Assembly (NCBI GenBank): GCA_937989875.1
Contig: CALKBO010000030.1
Coordinates: 62,001 to 126,000, forward strand
Direction: 5' to 3'
DNA: 64,000 nucleotides
DNA from: an uncultured Collinsella sp.
GTDB lineage: Bacteria > Actinomycetota > Coriobacteriia > Coriobacteriales > Coriobacteriaceae
Shown here: one piece after another, positions 34,420 through 43,758 of the stretch
How the letters are laid out: each line of letters begins with the position of its first letter
Position numbering within the stretch: the first letter of the stretch is position 1
Notes under the pieces: generated by a model
The model's input: only the letters and a program-made list of their open reading frames with translations
What the model was told of the DNA's origin: nothing
Database searches by the model: none
Program-made: the position numbers and the translations under genes

Positions 34420-35858
34420 ATGGCCGAAGTGCAAAAGAAACGTGGGCTACGAATTCCGCACGTCTACACCATTATCTTCATTCTCATGGTGTTGACCGCA
34501 GCTCTTACGTGGATCGTTCCCTCCGGCTCGTTTGAGAGGCAGGAGCTCAACGGACGCGAGGTCACTGTTGCTGGAACATATGAGTCCGTTGAAAAGGTTT
34601 ATGCGGACGAAGACGGCGCTGAGGTTGACCTGAAGCAAGGCCTGTTCGATGTGCTCGAGGCTCCTGCGGTGGGAATTCAGCAGGCAGTTGAGGTCGTTGC
34701 CTTTATTCTGATTGTCGGCGGATCCTTTCAGGTCATTACTGCCACTGGAGCTATCACCAGCGGCGTGGCGCGCATCGTTAAGAAGTTCAAGAGTAAAGAC
34801 ATCCTGATTATTCCGATTTTGATGGCGGTTTTTGCGCTGGGCGGTAGCACGTTCGGCATGGCGGAGGAGACCCTTCCATTTTTTGCCATCTTGCTGCCGA
34901 TTGTTATGGCTATGGGATATGACTCCATTACGGCCTTTATGATCGTGTTCGTTGGCGCCCGTATTGGCTATATCGCATCGACGGTCAACCCCTTCAATGT
35001 TTTGATTGCTCAGGGAATTCTGAATATCCAGGGTAATCCCCAGCTCTGGCTTCGCGTTGTTGCCCTTGTTGTGCTGACCGCCATCGCTATTGCCTGGGTC
35101 GTGTTGTACGCTCGAAGGGTGAAGAAGAACCCCGAGTCCTCGATTGCTTACGCTGATGATATCGAGAAGCGCAAAGAGCATGCATCAAATGACGAGCTGC
35201 TCGAAGCCGATTTCACCGGGCGCCAGAAGGCCGTAATCATCGTATTCGTGCTTGGAATCGTCGCCATTGTCTGGGGTCTTGTCACCCAGGGCTGGTATAT
35301 GAACGAGATCTCTGCAGTCTTTATGGCTATGGCGCTTCTGTCTGGCATCGTATCGGGCATGAGCGAGAAGGAGATTGCTACAGAGTTTGTTAAGGGTTTG
35401 GGCGACTTTGTTTTCTCTGCGGTCGTGGTCGGTCTTGCTCGAGGCATTTTGGTTATCGCCAACGATGGCTTGATTATCGATACGGTCCTAAACGCTCTTG
35501 CGACTGGCCTTGCCGGAATCCCCCCCCTGTTCTCTTTACCAGCATTTTGTATGTCGTTGACAACTTGCTTTCGATTCTGGTTCCCAGCTCTTCGGGCATC
35601 GCGGCGCTCACCATCCCCATCTTTGGGCCTCTGGTTGAGCTCATGGGACTAAATCCAGAAGCTGCGGTTACTGGCCTTTCGATGGGATCTGCAGCGATGT
35701 CGCTGATTTCCCCCACCAGCGCAATGCTTGTCGCCGGTCTTGGTGTTTGCAAGATCTCTCTTGGCCAGTGGTGGCGAGTTTCCTGGAAGTTCTTCCTTGT
35801 GGTCAGTGCGGTCTGTCTCGTATTTACCGCGGTATCCGGTCTGCTTCCGATTGTCTAG
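34420..35858 (+). pseudogene. YfcC/ArcD-type basic amino acid antiporter, frameshifted at a C8 tract
   Basis: The first 370 or so residues read from ATG 34420 (RIPHVYTIIFILMVLTAALTW, GGSTFGMAEETLPF, STVNPFN). After a run of eight C (35520-35527) the frame changes. The C-terminal part (FTSILYVVDNLLSILVPSSSG to 35858) is in a different frame. A ninth C would join both into a protein of about 479 residues, the usual YfcC length, with about 12 membrane helices. Relatives exchange arginine for ornithine or take up similar substrates. As printed, translation runs on to 35652 with an unrelated tail. The frameshift may be a real mutation, length variation in the tract, or a sequencing error. Confidence 0.82.
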
Positions 35859-35922
35859 CAAACGAAACGACAACTTTGTAGGCCATTGCAATAACAATTG
35901 AGCTCTAATCCAGAAAGGAACG

Positions 35923-37170
35923 ATGATGAGCAAAGGTCTGAACGTTCATAGCGAAATTGGTGCCCTCAAGAAGGTATGCGTGCACCGACCGGGCTTGGAC
36001 CTGGTAAACATGAAGGCGGAGGATTTTGAGCGCGCCTGGATTCATGACGCGTTCTATCTCGAGTATGCTCAGCGAGAGCATGACGAGTTTACTGATCTTC
36101 TTCGCGGTGCTGGCGCCGAGGTTGTTTATATGGAGGACTTGCTTGCCGAGACTTTCGATCAGGTTGAGGGTTCTCGTGCCGAGTTTATGAGCAAGTTCGT
36201 TCCCGAGGCCAAGATCGAGAACCTGGCGCTTCGTCAGGCAGTCGTGGAGAAGCTCGACTCCATCAAGGACAACAAAGAGTTTGTTCTTACCGCTATGGGC
36301 GGCCTCTACGTACGCGATCTCGAGATTCCGCATGTGAGCGGTTCCCTTGCGAGCATGGATAGCGACGAGCTGAAGCCCGACGAAATGGTCTTGTTCCCGA
36401 TGCCCGCCTCCTACTTCTCGCGTGATCCGATCGCTGTGGTCGGCAAGGGTGCGATGATGAACCGCATGTACTGGCATCAGCGCAACCGTGAGGTCGTATT
36501 CTATGAGACGATCATGCGCCACCATCCTGATTATGCTGGGGCTCCGCTTTGGTACGACCACAATAGCGATTGGCATATCGAAGGCGGCGACGTTCTGAAC
36601 ATTAACGCCACCACGCTTGCAATCGGTATTTCCGAGCGTACCCAGACTGCAGCCATCGACCAGCTTGCCAAGAATCTGTTCTGGGGCACGGGAGAGTCCG
36701 AGATCGAGCAGGTATTTGCCATCAAGATCCCCCACGGCTATGCCTATATGCATCTTGATACGGTTTGTACTCAGGTTGATTACGATAAGTTTACCGTCTA
36801 CCCCGGTATCTACGAGACGCTTCGTGCCTATCGACTCACCAAGGGCGATTCGGATGGCGAGGTCTGTATCGAGGAGATCGAGGGAACGATTCAGCAGATT
36901 CTTGAAATGGCAACCGGTATCGACCATATCACGATGATCGAATGCGGTGCCGGCGATCCGATCGAGGCATCCCGTGAGCAGTGGAACGATGGTTCCAACA
37001 CGCTTGCTGTTGCGCCGGGCAAGGTGTGCGTCTATGAGCGCAACGTTGTTACCAATGATGCGCTATATAAGGCGGGCGTTGAGCTGTTGGTTGCTCCTTC
37101 CGAAGAGCTGTCTCGTGGTCGTGGTGGCCCGCGCTGCATGACCATGCCGTTCTGGCGCGAAGAGATTTAA
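35923..37170 (+). CDS. arcA: Arginine deiminase
   Basis: A 415-residue canonical deiminase that turns arginine into citrulline and ammonia. Catalytic motifs are FSRDPIAVVG, HIEGGD, MHLDT and the nucleophile Cys405 in SRGRGGPRCMTMP. It begins ATGATG behind AAAGGAA. It lies 64 bases after the antiporter and 85 bases before ornithine carbamoyltransferase, so antiporter, deiminase, transferase and kinase are probably one operon. Confidence 0.95.
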   Translation: MMSKGLNVHSEIGALKKVCVHRPGLDLVNMKAEDFERAWIHDAFYLEYAQREHDEFTDLLRGAGAEVVYMEDLLAETFDQVEGSRAEFMSKFVPEAKIENLALRQAVVEKLDSIKDNKEFVLTAMGGLYVRDLEIPHVSGSLASMDSDELKPDEMVLFPMPASYFSRDPIAVVGKGAMMNRMYWHQRNREVVFYETIMRHHPDYAGAPLWYDHNSDWHIEGGDVLNINATTLAIGISERTQTAAIDQLAKNLFWGTGESEIEQVFAIKIPHGYAYMHLDTVCTQVDYDKFTVYPGIYETLRAYRLTKGDSDGEVCIEEIEGTIQQILEMATGIDHITMIECGAGDPIEASREQWNDGSNTLAVAPGKVCVYERNVVTNDALYKAGVELLVAPSEELSRGRGGPRCMTMPFWREEI

Positions 37171-37255
37171 TTCCGTTCTGGTTCGAGATGCGCGGATGCG
37201 CGTTCTTCGCGCGCCGTGCACTCATCAATTAGGTTAATAATGAAAGGAACCTATC

Positions 37256-38263
37256 ATGGCACTGAATCTTTCTGGTCGTAGTTTTCTGACCCTGCTTGAT
37301 TTCACTACCGAGGAGATCGAGTATATGCTCGAGCTTTCGAGGGACTTTAAGAATCTCAAGCGCATGGGTGCTCCCCATCGTTATCTTGATGGCAAGAACA
37401 TCGTTCTGCTGTTTGAAAAGACTTCGACGCGTACGCGCTGTGCTTTCGAGGTGGGCGGCATGGATCTCGGCTTAGGTGTAACCTACCTTGACCCCGGTTC
37501 GTCGCAGATGGGCAAAAAGGAGTCCATTGAGGATACCGCCCGCGTGCTTGGTCGCATGTATGACGGTATCGAGTATCGTGGCTCTGACCAGTCCATTGTT
37601 GAGGAACTTGCCGATAAAGCCGGCGTTCCCGTGTGGAATGGTCTCACCAATGAGTATCACCCGACCCAGGCTTTGGCGGATATCCTTACGATGCGCGAGG
37701 AATTCGGCGACACGCGTGGCCTCAAGCTGACCTATCTCGGCAAGGAGCAGGGCAATGTAAGCGATTCCCTCATGGTGATCTGCGCCAAGCTCGGCATCAA
37801 CTTCTGCTCTTGTGGGCCGAAAGGCGACGTTGAGGGCGCTACCCACTTTGATCCCGAGCTGCTTGAGACTTGCCAGAAGATCGCCGAGGAAAATGGCTGC
37901 ACCATTCAGCTTACTGACAACATCGATGAAGGCGTAAAGGATGCCGATGTTATTTACACCGATGTCTGGGTTGGCATGGGCCAGGCTGAGGAGCTCTGGA
38001 AGAGCCGTATCAAGCTGCTCTCCCCGTACCGCGTAACCTCGGAGGTCATGGCGAAGGCAAACCCCAACGCTATCTTCATGCATTGTCTCCCGAGCTTCCA
38101 CGATACCAAGACCACCATCGGAGCGGAAATCGCGGAGAAGTTCGGCGTAACCGAGATGGAGGTCACCGACGAGGTCTTCGAGTCCGATAAGTCTCGCGTT
38201 TTCCAAGAGGCAGAGAACCGCATGCATACCATTAAAGCTGTGATGTACGCTACTCTTCGATAA
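37256..38263 (+). CDS. arcB: Ornithine carbamoyltransferase (probably catabolic)
   Basis: A 335-residue transferase. Carbamoyl phosphate binding STRTR is at 57-61, HPTQ near 135 and the ornithine-binding HCLPSFHD near 276. In this setting, between arginine deiminase and carbamate kinase, it should cleave citrulline to ornithine and carbamoyl phosphate. The anabolic direction cannot be excluded from sequence. AAAGGAA lies 6 bases before ATG 37256, and the carbamate kinase start follows 10 bases after its stop. Confidence 0.94.
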   Translation: MALNLSGRSFLTLLDFTTEEIEYMLELSRDFKNLKRMGAPHRYLDGKNIVLLFEKTSTRTRCAFEVGGMDLGLGVTYLDPGSSQMGKKESIEDTARVLGRMYDGIEYRGSDQSIVEELADKAGVPVWNGLTNEYHPTQALADILTMREEFGDTRGLKLTYLGKEQGNVSDSLMVICAKLGINFCSCGPKGDVEGATHFDPELLETCQKIAEENGCTIQLTDNIDEGVKDADVIYTDVWVGMGQAEELWKSRIKLLSPYRVTSEVMAKANPNAIFMHCLPSFHDTKTTIGAEIAEKFGVTEMEVTDEVFESDKSRVFQEAENRMHTIKAVMYATLR

Positions 38264-38273
38264 GGAGGCACGC

Positions 38274-39235
38274 ATGTCCAAACCCTACGGTAAGCCCGAT
38301 CGTATTGTCGTCGCCCTTGGCGGCAACGCCCTCGGCAACAACCCCGTCGAGCAGATCGAGGCCGTGAGCAACACCGCCCACGCTCTCCTCGGCCTCATCG
38401 AGCAGGCAACGAGATCATCATCACCCACGGCAACGGCCCGCAGGTCGGCATGATCCAGAACGCCTTCGCCGCCGCCCACGACGCCATCGGCACCCCCGAG
38501 ATGCCGCTGCCCGAGTGCGGCGCCATGTCCCAGGGCTACATCGGCTATCACCTGCAGCAGGGCATCGGCCGCGAGATGCACAAGCGCTATAAGCGCTGGC
38601 ACGCCGCAACCGTCGTCACCCAGATCGAGTGCGACCCGGACGATCCCGCGTTCAAGAACCCGACCAAGCCGATCGGCCCCTTCTACACCGAGGAGCAGGC
38701 CAAGGAGTTCATGGCCGAGGATCCCTCCAAGGTCTTCGTCGAGGATTCCGGCCGCGGCTGGCGTCGCGTCGTCGCTTCCCCCGATCCCAAGAAGATCGTC
38801 GAGGCCGACTCCATCCTCAACCTGCTCGACAACGAGTTCATCGTCATCGCCTGCGGTGGCGGCGGCATCCCCGTCGTCCGCGACTACGAGAACAAGGGCT
38901 GCTACAAGGGCGTTCCCGCCGTCATCGACAAGGACCTGGGCGGCGAGCTGCTGGCCGAGGACTGCGACGCCGACGTCCTGTTCCTGCTGACCGCCGTCGA
39001 GCACGTCGCCATCAACTTCGGCAAGCCCAACCAGGAGGAGCTCGAGGACCTCACCGCCGACGAGGCCGAGCGCCTGGCCGACGAGGGTCAGTTCGGCAAG
39101 GGTTCCATGGAGCCCAAGGTCCGCGCCGCCATCAAGTTCGCCCGTTCCCGCAAGGGCCGCACCTGCATCATCGGCGCCCTGGACAAGGCCGCCGAGACCA
39201 TGGCCGGCCTCTCCGGTACCCGCATCCACGAGTAG
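38274..39235 (+). pseudogene. arcC: Carbamate kinase, copy 2, with the same one-base frameshift
   Basis: It starts at ATG 38274 behind AAGGAGG, 10 bases after arcB, in the place expected for arcC. Apart from the first six codons it is identical to copy 1, including the missing G at 38405-38406. The intact protein would have 320 residues and the downstream fragment 38450-39235 is identical to that of copy 1. As printed, reading from the start ends early at 38453. If the deletion is real, the cell makes no full-length carbamate kinase from this region unless a -1 slip occurs. Confidence 0.85.
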
Positions 39236-39361
39236 TCTCTACTCTGTTGCCTCTCTCGTGGGCGCCAGGCAAAGCGCCCACAAACTAGCCTCTCTTCATG
39301 AGCCCCGCAGTCCGCTCCGACTGCGGGGCTTTTGCTATTCACCTAGTCATTGGGGACGTTC
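38292..39361 (+). repeat. One-kilobase direct repeat containing carbamate kinase, copy 2
   Basis: Partner of 31086-32155. The match includes the gene, the TGGGCGC/GCGCCCA hairpin, the terminator and the start of the GGGGACGTTC repeat beyond it. Confidence 0.9.
39302..39333 (+). terminator. Terminator of the arc operon
   Basis: GCCCCGCAGTC pairs with GACTGCGGGGC around CGCTCC, followed by TTTT. The stem is perfect here; in copy 1 it carries G-T wobbles. Confidence 0.8.
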
Positions 39362-39426
39362 TTAAATGACTAGTCAAACAAGAGCGTCCCCAATGACCAC
39401 TCATTTAAGTCTGTCCCCAATGACTA
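39345..39426. repeat. GGGGACGTTC-type repeat, copy 3
   Basis: Three partial copies of the core in alternating orientation: TCATTGGGGACGTTCTTAAA, then AGAGCGTCCCCAATGA, then a GTCCCCAATGACTAG end. The repeat runs into the stop codon of the minus-strand protease gene. Confidence 0.7.
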
Positions 39427-40425
39427 GTAGTAGGCCCACATGGCTTCGACTTCGTTGAGGACCTCTACGACGCCCCAGCGGCGGGCGCTGCGGCTGGCCG
39501 AGTTGGGGTCGTAGACGCCAATCTGGTTGGCATCGTCGATGCCGTAGAGCACGATGTAGTGGCCTACGTTGGTAAACGTACCGGGGCGCACTGCGGCGAT
39601 GACGGGCGCACCCGAGCGAAGTGCTTGGGTAATCGATTCGCGATCGTTATAGAGCTGTGTTCCGTTGAGCCCCAGCTGCCACGCACCGCCTGTCATAAAC
39701 GACCACTCGGTGGCACCAGTGGGGGCGTAGTTGCCGGCTTCGGCCAGCGCGCATATATCGACCGGCGTCTTATCTGTATGGCCGGTCTTAAAGATATAGA
39801 CCATGGTGAGGCAGGTAGGACCGCAAGCGTTTTCGCGAATAGTGCCACCGGCATAGGGCAGCTCCGACCATGCGGGGTCAATTTGGTAGATGTGGGGCAT
39901 GGTGCCGGCCTGCCATTGCGAGCGTGGGGTCGAGAACGCAAAGGAGTAACCGGGTGCGACGGGAGCTTTAAGCAGCTTGTCCTCGGCAGTGGGCTCAAGA
40001 CCGGCTGATCCGTGGGAGATACAGGATCCCAAAAACACAAAGACGAGGCAGGCGGCGATGGAGCAAAGCGCAAGGCGTAGGCGGCGGGCCGGAAGCGCGT
40101 GGCTTGTGGTGTGCGACGCGGGGTGAGGGGCGGAATTGCCGCGATCGCGTTGAGGTCGCGAAAAGGAGCGCTTGACGTAGTAGTCGGTCTTACGGCGATC
40201 GTAGCGGCGTGGCTGCGATGTGTCGGTCTGGCGTTGGCGTGTGCTCGTACTCACGCGGTCTGACTGCTGCACGGTACGGCTTTGTTGCCGCGAAGAAGCC
40301 CCGGGCTGCTCTTGGGGGCGCTGCGGGCTGTCGTTGTCGGAGGTGCTTCTGGGCGTTGGCGTGGTGCGGCCGGCAAGGCGCACGCTTTGTGGCCGTTGGT
40401 CGCCGTCATTGTATCCGTATGCCAT
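39424..40425 (-). CDS. Membrane-anchored C39-like cysteine peptidase
   Basis: A 333-residue protein. The N-terminal 110 residues are hydrophilic and rich in Arg, Gln, Ser and Pro. A membrane helix near 115-135 (RLRLALCSIAACLVFVFLG) follows, then an exported C39-like papain-fold domain: Cys near 201 in ENACGPTCL, His in VGHYIVLYG and Asp in GVYDPNSA. The role is probably cleavage of extracytoplasmic peptides or cell wall material; the substrate is unknown. ATG 40425 behind AAGGTG is preferred to the in-frame GTG 40434. Its stop codon lies in a GGGGACGTTC repeat. Confidence 0.78.
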   Translation of the reverse strand: MAYGYNDGDQRPQSVRLAGRTTPTPRSTSDNDSPQRPQEQPGASSRQQSRTVQQSDRVSTSTRQRQTDTSQPRRYDRRKTDYYVKRSFSRPQRDRGNSAPHPASHTTSHALPARRLRLALCSIAACLVFVFLGSCISHGSAGLEPTAEDKLLKAPVAPGYSFAFSTPRSQWQAGTMPHIYQIDPAWSELPYAGGTIRENACGPTCLTMVYIFKTGHTDKTPVDICALAEAGNYAPTGATEWSFMTGGAWQLGLNGTQLYNDRESITQALRSGAPVIAAVRPGTFTNVGHYIVLYGIDDANQIGVYDPNSASRSARRWGVVEVLNEVEAMWAYY

Positions 40426-40779
40426 TCGAATCACCTTGCCTCATGTGTAACTTGTCTATCCTACATAAAAAGATGTACGACACATGGGCATGTGCGCCAA
40501 AAGCCTGACAAATGGTATGAACGTTGCCGCGCCGCGCGCCAAGCGCCACGGCAACAGGTATTCAAAAGCAGACAAGATGAAAGCGTCCAAGACGAATGAC
40601 GTCTCCCGCCGTTCGTCCCAAAAACGGTGCCGCTCGTTTTGCAGTTCTGCCTTCGGTCGAGCTGCGAGCGGCGCTGCTGCGCCAAGGCCGTATCTTAAAG
40701 CCATGGAATAAAAGCGCGCGGCAAAACGGACCGCGCAAGGGGTGACGCCAAGGGCGTCAAACAGGAAAGGAGGGGAACA
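40426..40779. other. Gene-free region between the protease and the permease
   Basis: 354 bases carrying the divergent promoters. Near the permease, GCGCGCGG/CCGCGC (about 40713-40735) and TGACGCC/GGCGTCA (about 40742-40760) form hairpins. AAAGGAGGGG at 40766-40775 is the permease ribosome binding site. I saw no riboswitch I could name and no coding frame. Confidence 0.4.
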
Positions 40780-42231
40780 ATGGCGGACAAGAACGCAGAA
40801 GTTGCAGTCGAGGATAACGGCGGCATGAAGAAAACGCTTTCGCTCTGGAACTTCTTCACCATCGGTTTCGGTGCCATCATCGGTACCGGTTGGGTTCTGC
40901 AGGTCGGCGACTGGATGGTCGTGGGCGGCGGTCCCGTTCCCGCTATGATCGCATTCCTCTTGGGTGCAATCTTCCTCGTGCCCGTCGGAGCTGTTTTCGG
41001 TGAGCTCACGGCTGCTATCCCCATCTCGGGCGGCATCGTCGAGTATGTCGATCGTAGCTTTGGCCGTACGCTGAGCTACATCACCGGATGGCTTTTGGCC
41101 CTGGGCAACGGCATCCTGTGCCCGTGGGAGGCCATCGCCATCTCGACCCTCGTGTCCGAGATGTTCGGCAGCCTGCCCGGCCTTGAGTGGCTGCGCGCCG
41201 TCAAGCTCTACACCATACTGGGGGCCGACGTCTACCTGTTCCCGACGCTGATCGCGCTCGGCTTTGCAGTCTACGTCATCTTCCTCAACTTCCGCGGCGC
41301 CAGCTCGGCTGCCAAACTCCAGGCCTTCCTGACCAAGGCTCTGCTCTGCGGCATGCTGCTCGCCATGGGCGTCTCGCTGTTCACCGGCTCGCCGGACAAC
41401 GCCATGCCCGTGTTCTCCCAGGTCGCCGGCGCTGGCGGCGGCAAGGCCGCTACCGAGAGCACCAGCCTGTTCGCCGGCATCGTGTCGGTCCTGGTTCTGA
41501 CTCCGTTCTTCTACGCCGGTTTCGACACCATTCCTCAGCAGGCTGAGGAAGCAGCCGAGGGCCTCAACTGGAACAAGTTCGGCAAGATCATCTCCCTGGC
41601 TCTGCTGGCCGCCGGCGGCTTCTACATGGTCTGCATCTACTCGTTCGGCACCATCCTCGACTGGCATGAGTTTGTTAAGAGCCCGGTTCCCGCGCTTGCC
41701 TGCCTCAAGGGCATCAACATGCTTCTGTACCTGGCCATGCTCGTCATCGCCACGCTTGGACCCATGGGCCCGATGAACTCCTTCTACGGCGCCACGAGCC
41801 GCATCATGCTCGCCATGGGCCGCAAGGGCCAGCTGCCCGAGCAGTTCGCCGAGGTCGACCCCAAGTCCGGCGCTCCCAAGCTCGCCTGCGCCGTCTTGGG
41901 CGTCATCACCGTCATCGGTCCGTTCCTGGGCAAGAACATGCTCATCCCTCTGACCAACGTGTCGGCTCTCGCCTTCATCTTCTCCTGCGGCATGGTCGCC
42001 CTCGCTTGCCTGCGCATGCGTTTCACCGAGCCCGACCTGCCTCGTCCCTACGAGGTGCCCGGTGGCAAGTTTGGCATCGGCCTCGCTATCGCTGCCTGCG
42101 CCATCATCATCGGCCTGCTCGTGATTCCGTTCTCTCCCGCCTCCCTCAACATGGTGGAGTGGAGCATCGTGATCGGCTGGCTGGCCGTCGGCCTGGCTCT
42201 CATGGCCTTCACCAATTCCCGCAAAAAGTAA
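40780..42231 (+). CDS. APC-family amino acid permease
   Basis: A 483-residue transporter with about 12 membrane helices. The first helix has GFGAIIGTGW, the glycine-rich substrate-binding motif of the APC superfamily, and TPFFYAGFDTIPQQAEEA is the consensus of helix 6 and the next loop. Substrate cannot be told. The amidohydrolase gene follows 131 bases downstream on the same strand, so the pair may import and process an amino acid derivative. Confidence 0.88.
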   Translation: MADKNAEVAVEDNGGMKKTLSLWNFFTIGFGAIIGTGWVLQVGDWMVVGGGPVPAMIAFLLGAIFLVPVGAVFGELTAAIPISGGIVEYVDRSFGRTLSYITGWLLALGNGILCPWEAIAISTLVSEMFGSLPGLEWLRAVKLYTILGADVYLFPTLIALGFAVYVIFLNFRGASSAAKLQAFLTKALLCGMLLAMGVSLFTGSPDNAMPVFSQVAGAGGGKAATESTSLFAGIVSVLVLTPFFYAGFDTIPQQAEEAAEGLNWNKFGKIISLALLAAGGFYMVCIYSFGTILDWHEFVKSPVPALACLKGINMLLYLAMLVIATLGPMGPMNSFYGATSRIMLAMGRKGQLPEQFAEVDPKSGAPKLACAVLGVITVIGPFLGKNMLIPLTNVSALAFIFSCGMVALACLRMRFTEPDLPRPYEVPGGKFGIGLAIAACAIIIGLLVIPFSPASLNMVEWSIVIGWLAVGLALMAFTNSRKK

Positions 42232-42251
42232 CGCCGAGCCGGGGCGGATCA

Positions 42252-42280
42252 GGTGCGCGGGACCCTCTCTTCCGCGCACC
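42252..42280 (+). other. Hairpin between the permease and amidohydrolase genes
   Basis: GGTGCGCGG (42252-42260) pairs with CCGCGCACC (42272-42280). There is no T-run, so it may stabilise or process the message rather than terminate it. Confidence 0.5.
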
Positions 42281-42362
42281 GAACCCGGCGCCACTTGGGT
42301 AGCTTTGTGAGGCCTTAACCCAGCACGGCCTCGCCCACTATATGGATCCATAAGGAGGAACC

Positions 42363-43640
42363 ATGTCCACTAAGTATGCAATCGTTGGCGGTAAGCTCAT
42401 CGACGGTACCGGTGCCGAGCCGGTCGAGAACTCCCTCGTTCTCGTCGACGACAACGGCAAGATCGAGTACGCCGGTGCTATGCAGGACCTTCCCGAGGGC
42501 GTTGAGGTTATCGACGCCGCCGGCAAGACCGTCCTTCCCGGCCTGATCGACACCCACCTGCACTTCTCGGGCAACTTGACCGACGATGACACCGACTGGG
42601 TCATGCAGCCGCTCCTCGAGAAGCAGGCCGTCGCAGTCAAGCAGGCCTACGACTGCCTCACCCACGGCCTCACCACCGTCTGCGAGATCGGCCGCTTTGG
42701 TATCCAGATCCGTGACTGCATCGACAAGGGCGTCTTCAAGGGCCCGCGCGTTCTGGCCACCGGCCTTGGCTTCTGCCGCGTTGCCGGCCACGGCGACTCC
42801 CACCACTGCAGCCAGGAGCTCAACAAGGAATCGCACCCCTGGGGCGATCAGGTCGACGGTCCTTGGGATCTGCGCAAGGCCGTCCGTCGTCGCCTGCGCG
42901 AGAACCCCGATGCCATCAAGATCTGGGCTACCGGTGGCGGCATCTGGCGCTGGGACTCCGGCCGCGACCAGCACTACTGCTCCGAGGAGATTCAGGCCGT
43001 GGTCGAAGAGGCCAAGATGGTCGGCATCCCCGTGTGGAGCCACTGCTACAACAACCACGCCGCTGCCTACGATTCCGTTCGCTTTGGCTGCGAGCAGCTG
43101 ATTCACGGCTTCGATATCGATGAGCGCACCATGGACCTCATGGCCGAGCAGGGCACCTTCTTCACCCCGACGATCGCCTTCCTGCCCACCTGGTACGCCA
43201 CCTATCCGCCCGTCTACGTTCCCGAGCTGCACGACAAGTACGAGGGCACCCTGGTCGAGAAGGAGCTGCAGCGCAACTACGACTGCCTGCGCGAGGCCAA
43301 GAAGCGCGGCGTCGTCATGACGATCGGCTCCGACTCCTTCTCCTTCGTCACCCCGTACGGCACCTGCTCCATCGAGGAGATGTACGAGTTCGTCGACAAG
43401 ATCGGCTTCACCCCGGTCGAGACCATCACCTGCGCCACCCTCAATGGTGCCAAGATGTGCCACATCGAGGACGAGACCGGTTCCATCGAGGCCGGCAAGT
43501 GCGCCGACCTGCTGGTCGTCAACGGTGACGTCGCCGCCGACATCCACGTGCTCAACACCGACAACATGGACGTCATCATGAAGGACGGCTGGATTGTCGA
43601 GGCCGGCACCTTCGGCGAGGCAAACAAGTACAGCGCCTAA
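42363..43640 (+). CDS. Amidohydrolase family protein (imidazolonepropionase/prolidase-like)
   Basis: A 425-residue metal hydrolase of the amidohydrolase superfamily. His65 and His67 in THLHF, Lys in IKIWATGGG (candidate carbamylated metal bridge), His in WSHCY, His in LIHGFD and Asp in TIGSDSF make up a two-metal site. Relatives cleave dipeptides such as Xaa-Pro or cyclic amides. ATG 42363 sits behind AAGGAGG. Codon bias is strong (mostly G/C-ending), implying high expression. The linked permease suggests a nitrogenous nutrient; the substrate is unknown. Confidence 0.82.
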   Translation: MSTKYAIVGGKLIDGTGAEPVENSLVLVDDNGKIEYAGAMQDLPEGVEVIDAAGKTVLPGLIDTHLHFSGNLTDDDTDWVMQPLLEKQAVAVKQAYDCLTHGLTTVCEIGRFGIQIRDCIDKGVFKGPRVLATGLGFCRVAGHGDSHHCSQELNKESHPWGDQVDGPWDLRKAVRRRLRENPDAIKIWATGGGIWRWDSGRDQHYCSEEIQAVVEEAKMVGIPVWSHCYNNHAAAYDSVRFGCEQLIHGFDIDERTMDLMAEQGTFFTPTIAFLPTWYATYPPVYVPELHDKYEGTLVEKELQRNYDCLREAKKRGVVMTIGSDSFSFVTPYGTCSIEEMYEFVDKIGFTPVETITCATLNGAKMCHIEDETGSIEAGKCADLLVVNGDVAADIHVLNTDNMDVIMKDGWIVEAGTFGEANKYSA

Positions 43641-43659
43641 GCTACCGTTCATCGATGGC

Positions 43660-43758
43660 TTGATGTAAAACACAGTATTTGATTGCATAATGCAATGGAG
43701 AGGGTCGCTTGCGGCCCTCTTTATTGCTATGGGGTGCGTCAGTAAGAAGGAGATGACG
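43660..43758 (+). promoter_or_regulatory. Promoter and terminator-like leader of the first LytS-type kinase
   Basis: CATAAT at 43686-43691 is a possible -10 box. A hairpin with arms AGAGGG (43699) and CCCTCT (43715) and TTTATT after it begins just where transcription would start. AAGGAG at 43747-43752 lies 6 bases before GTG 43759. The hairpin may instead be the terminator of the amidohydrolase gene 58 bases upstream. Confidence 0.45.

Noticed and set aside
40456..42351. A 631-residue minus-strand frame opposite the APC permease
   Set aside because: Highly charged, repetitive composition and no ribosome binding site; the permease on the plus strand is clearly real.
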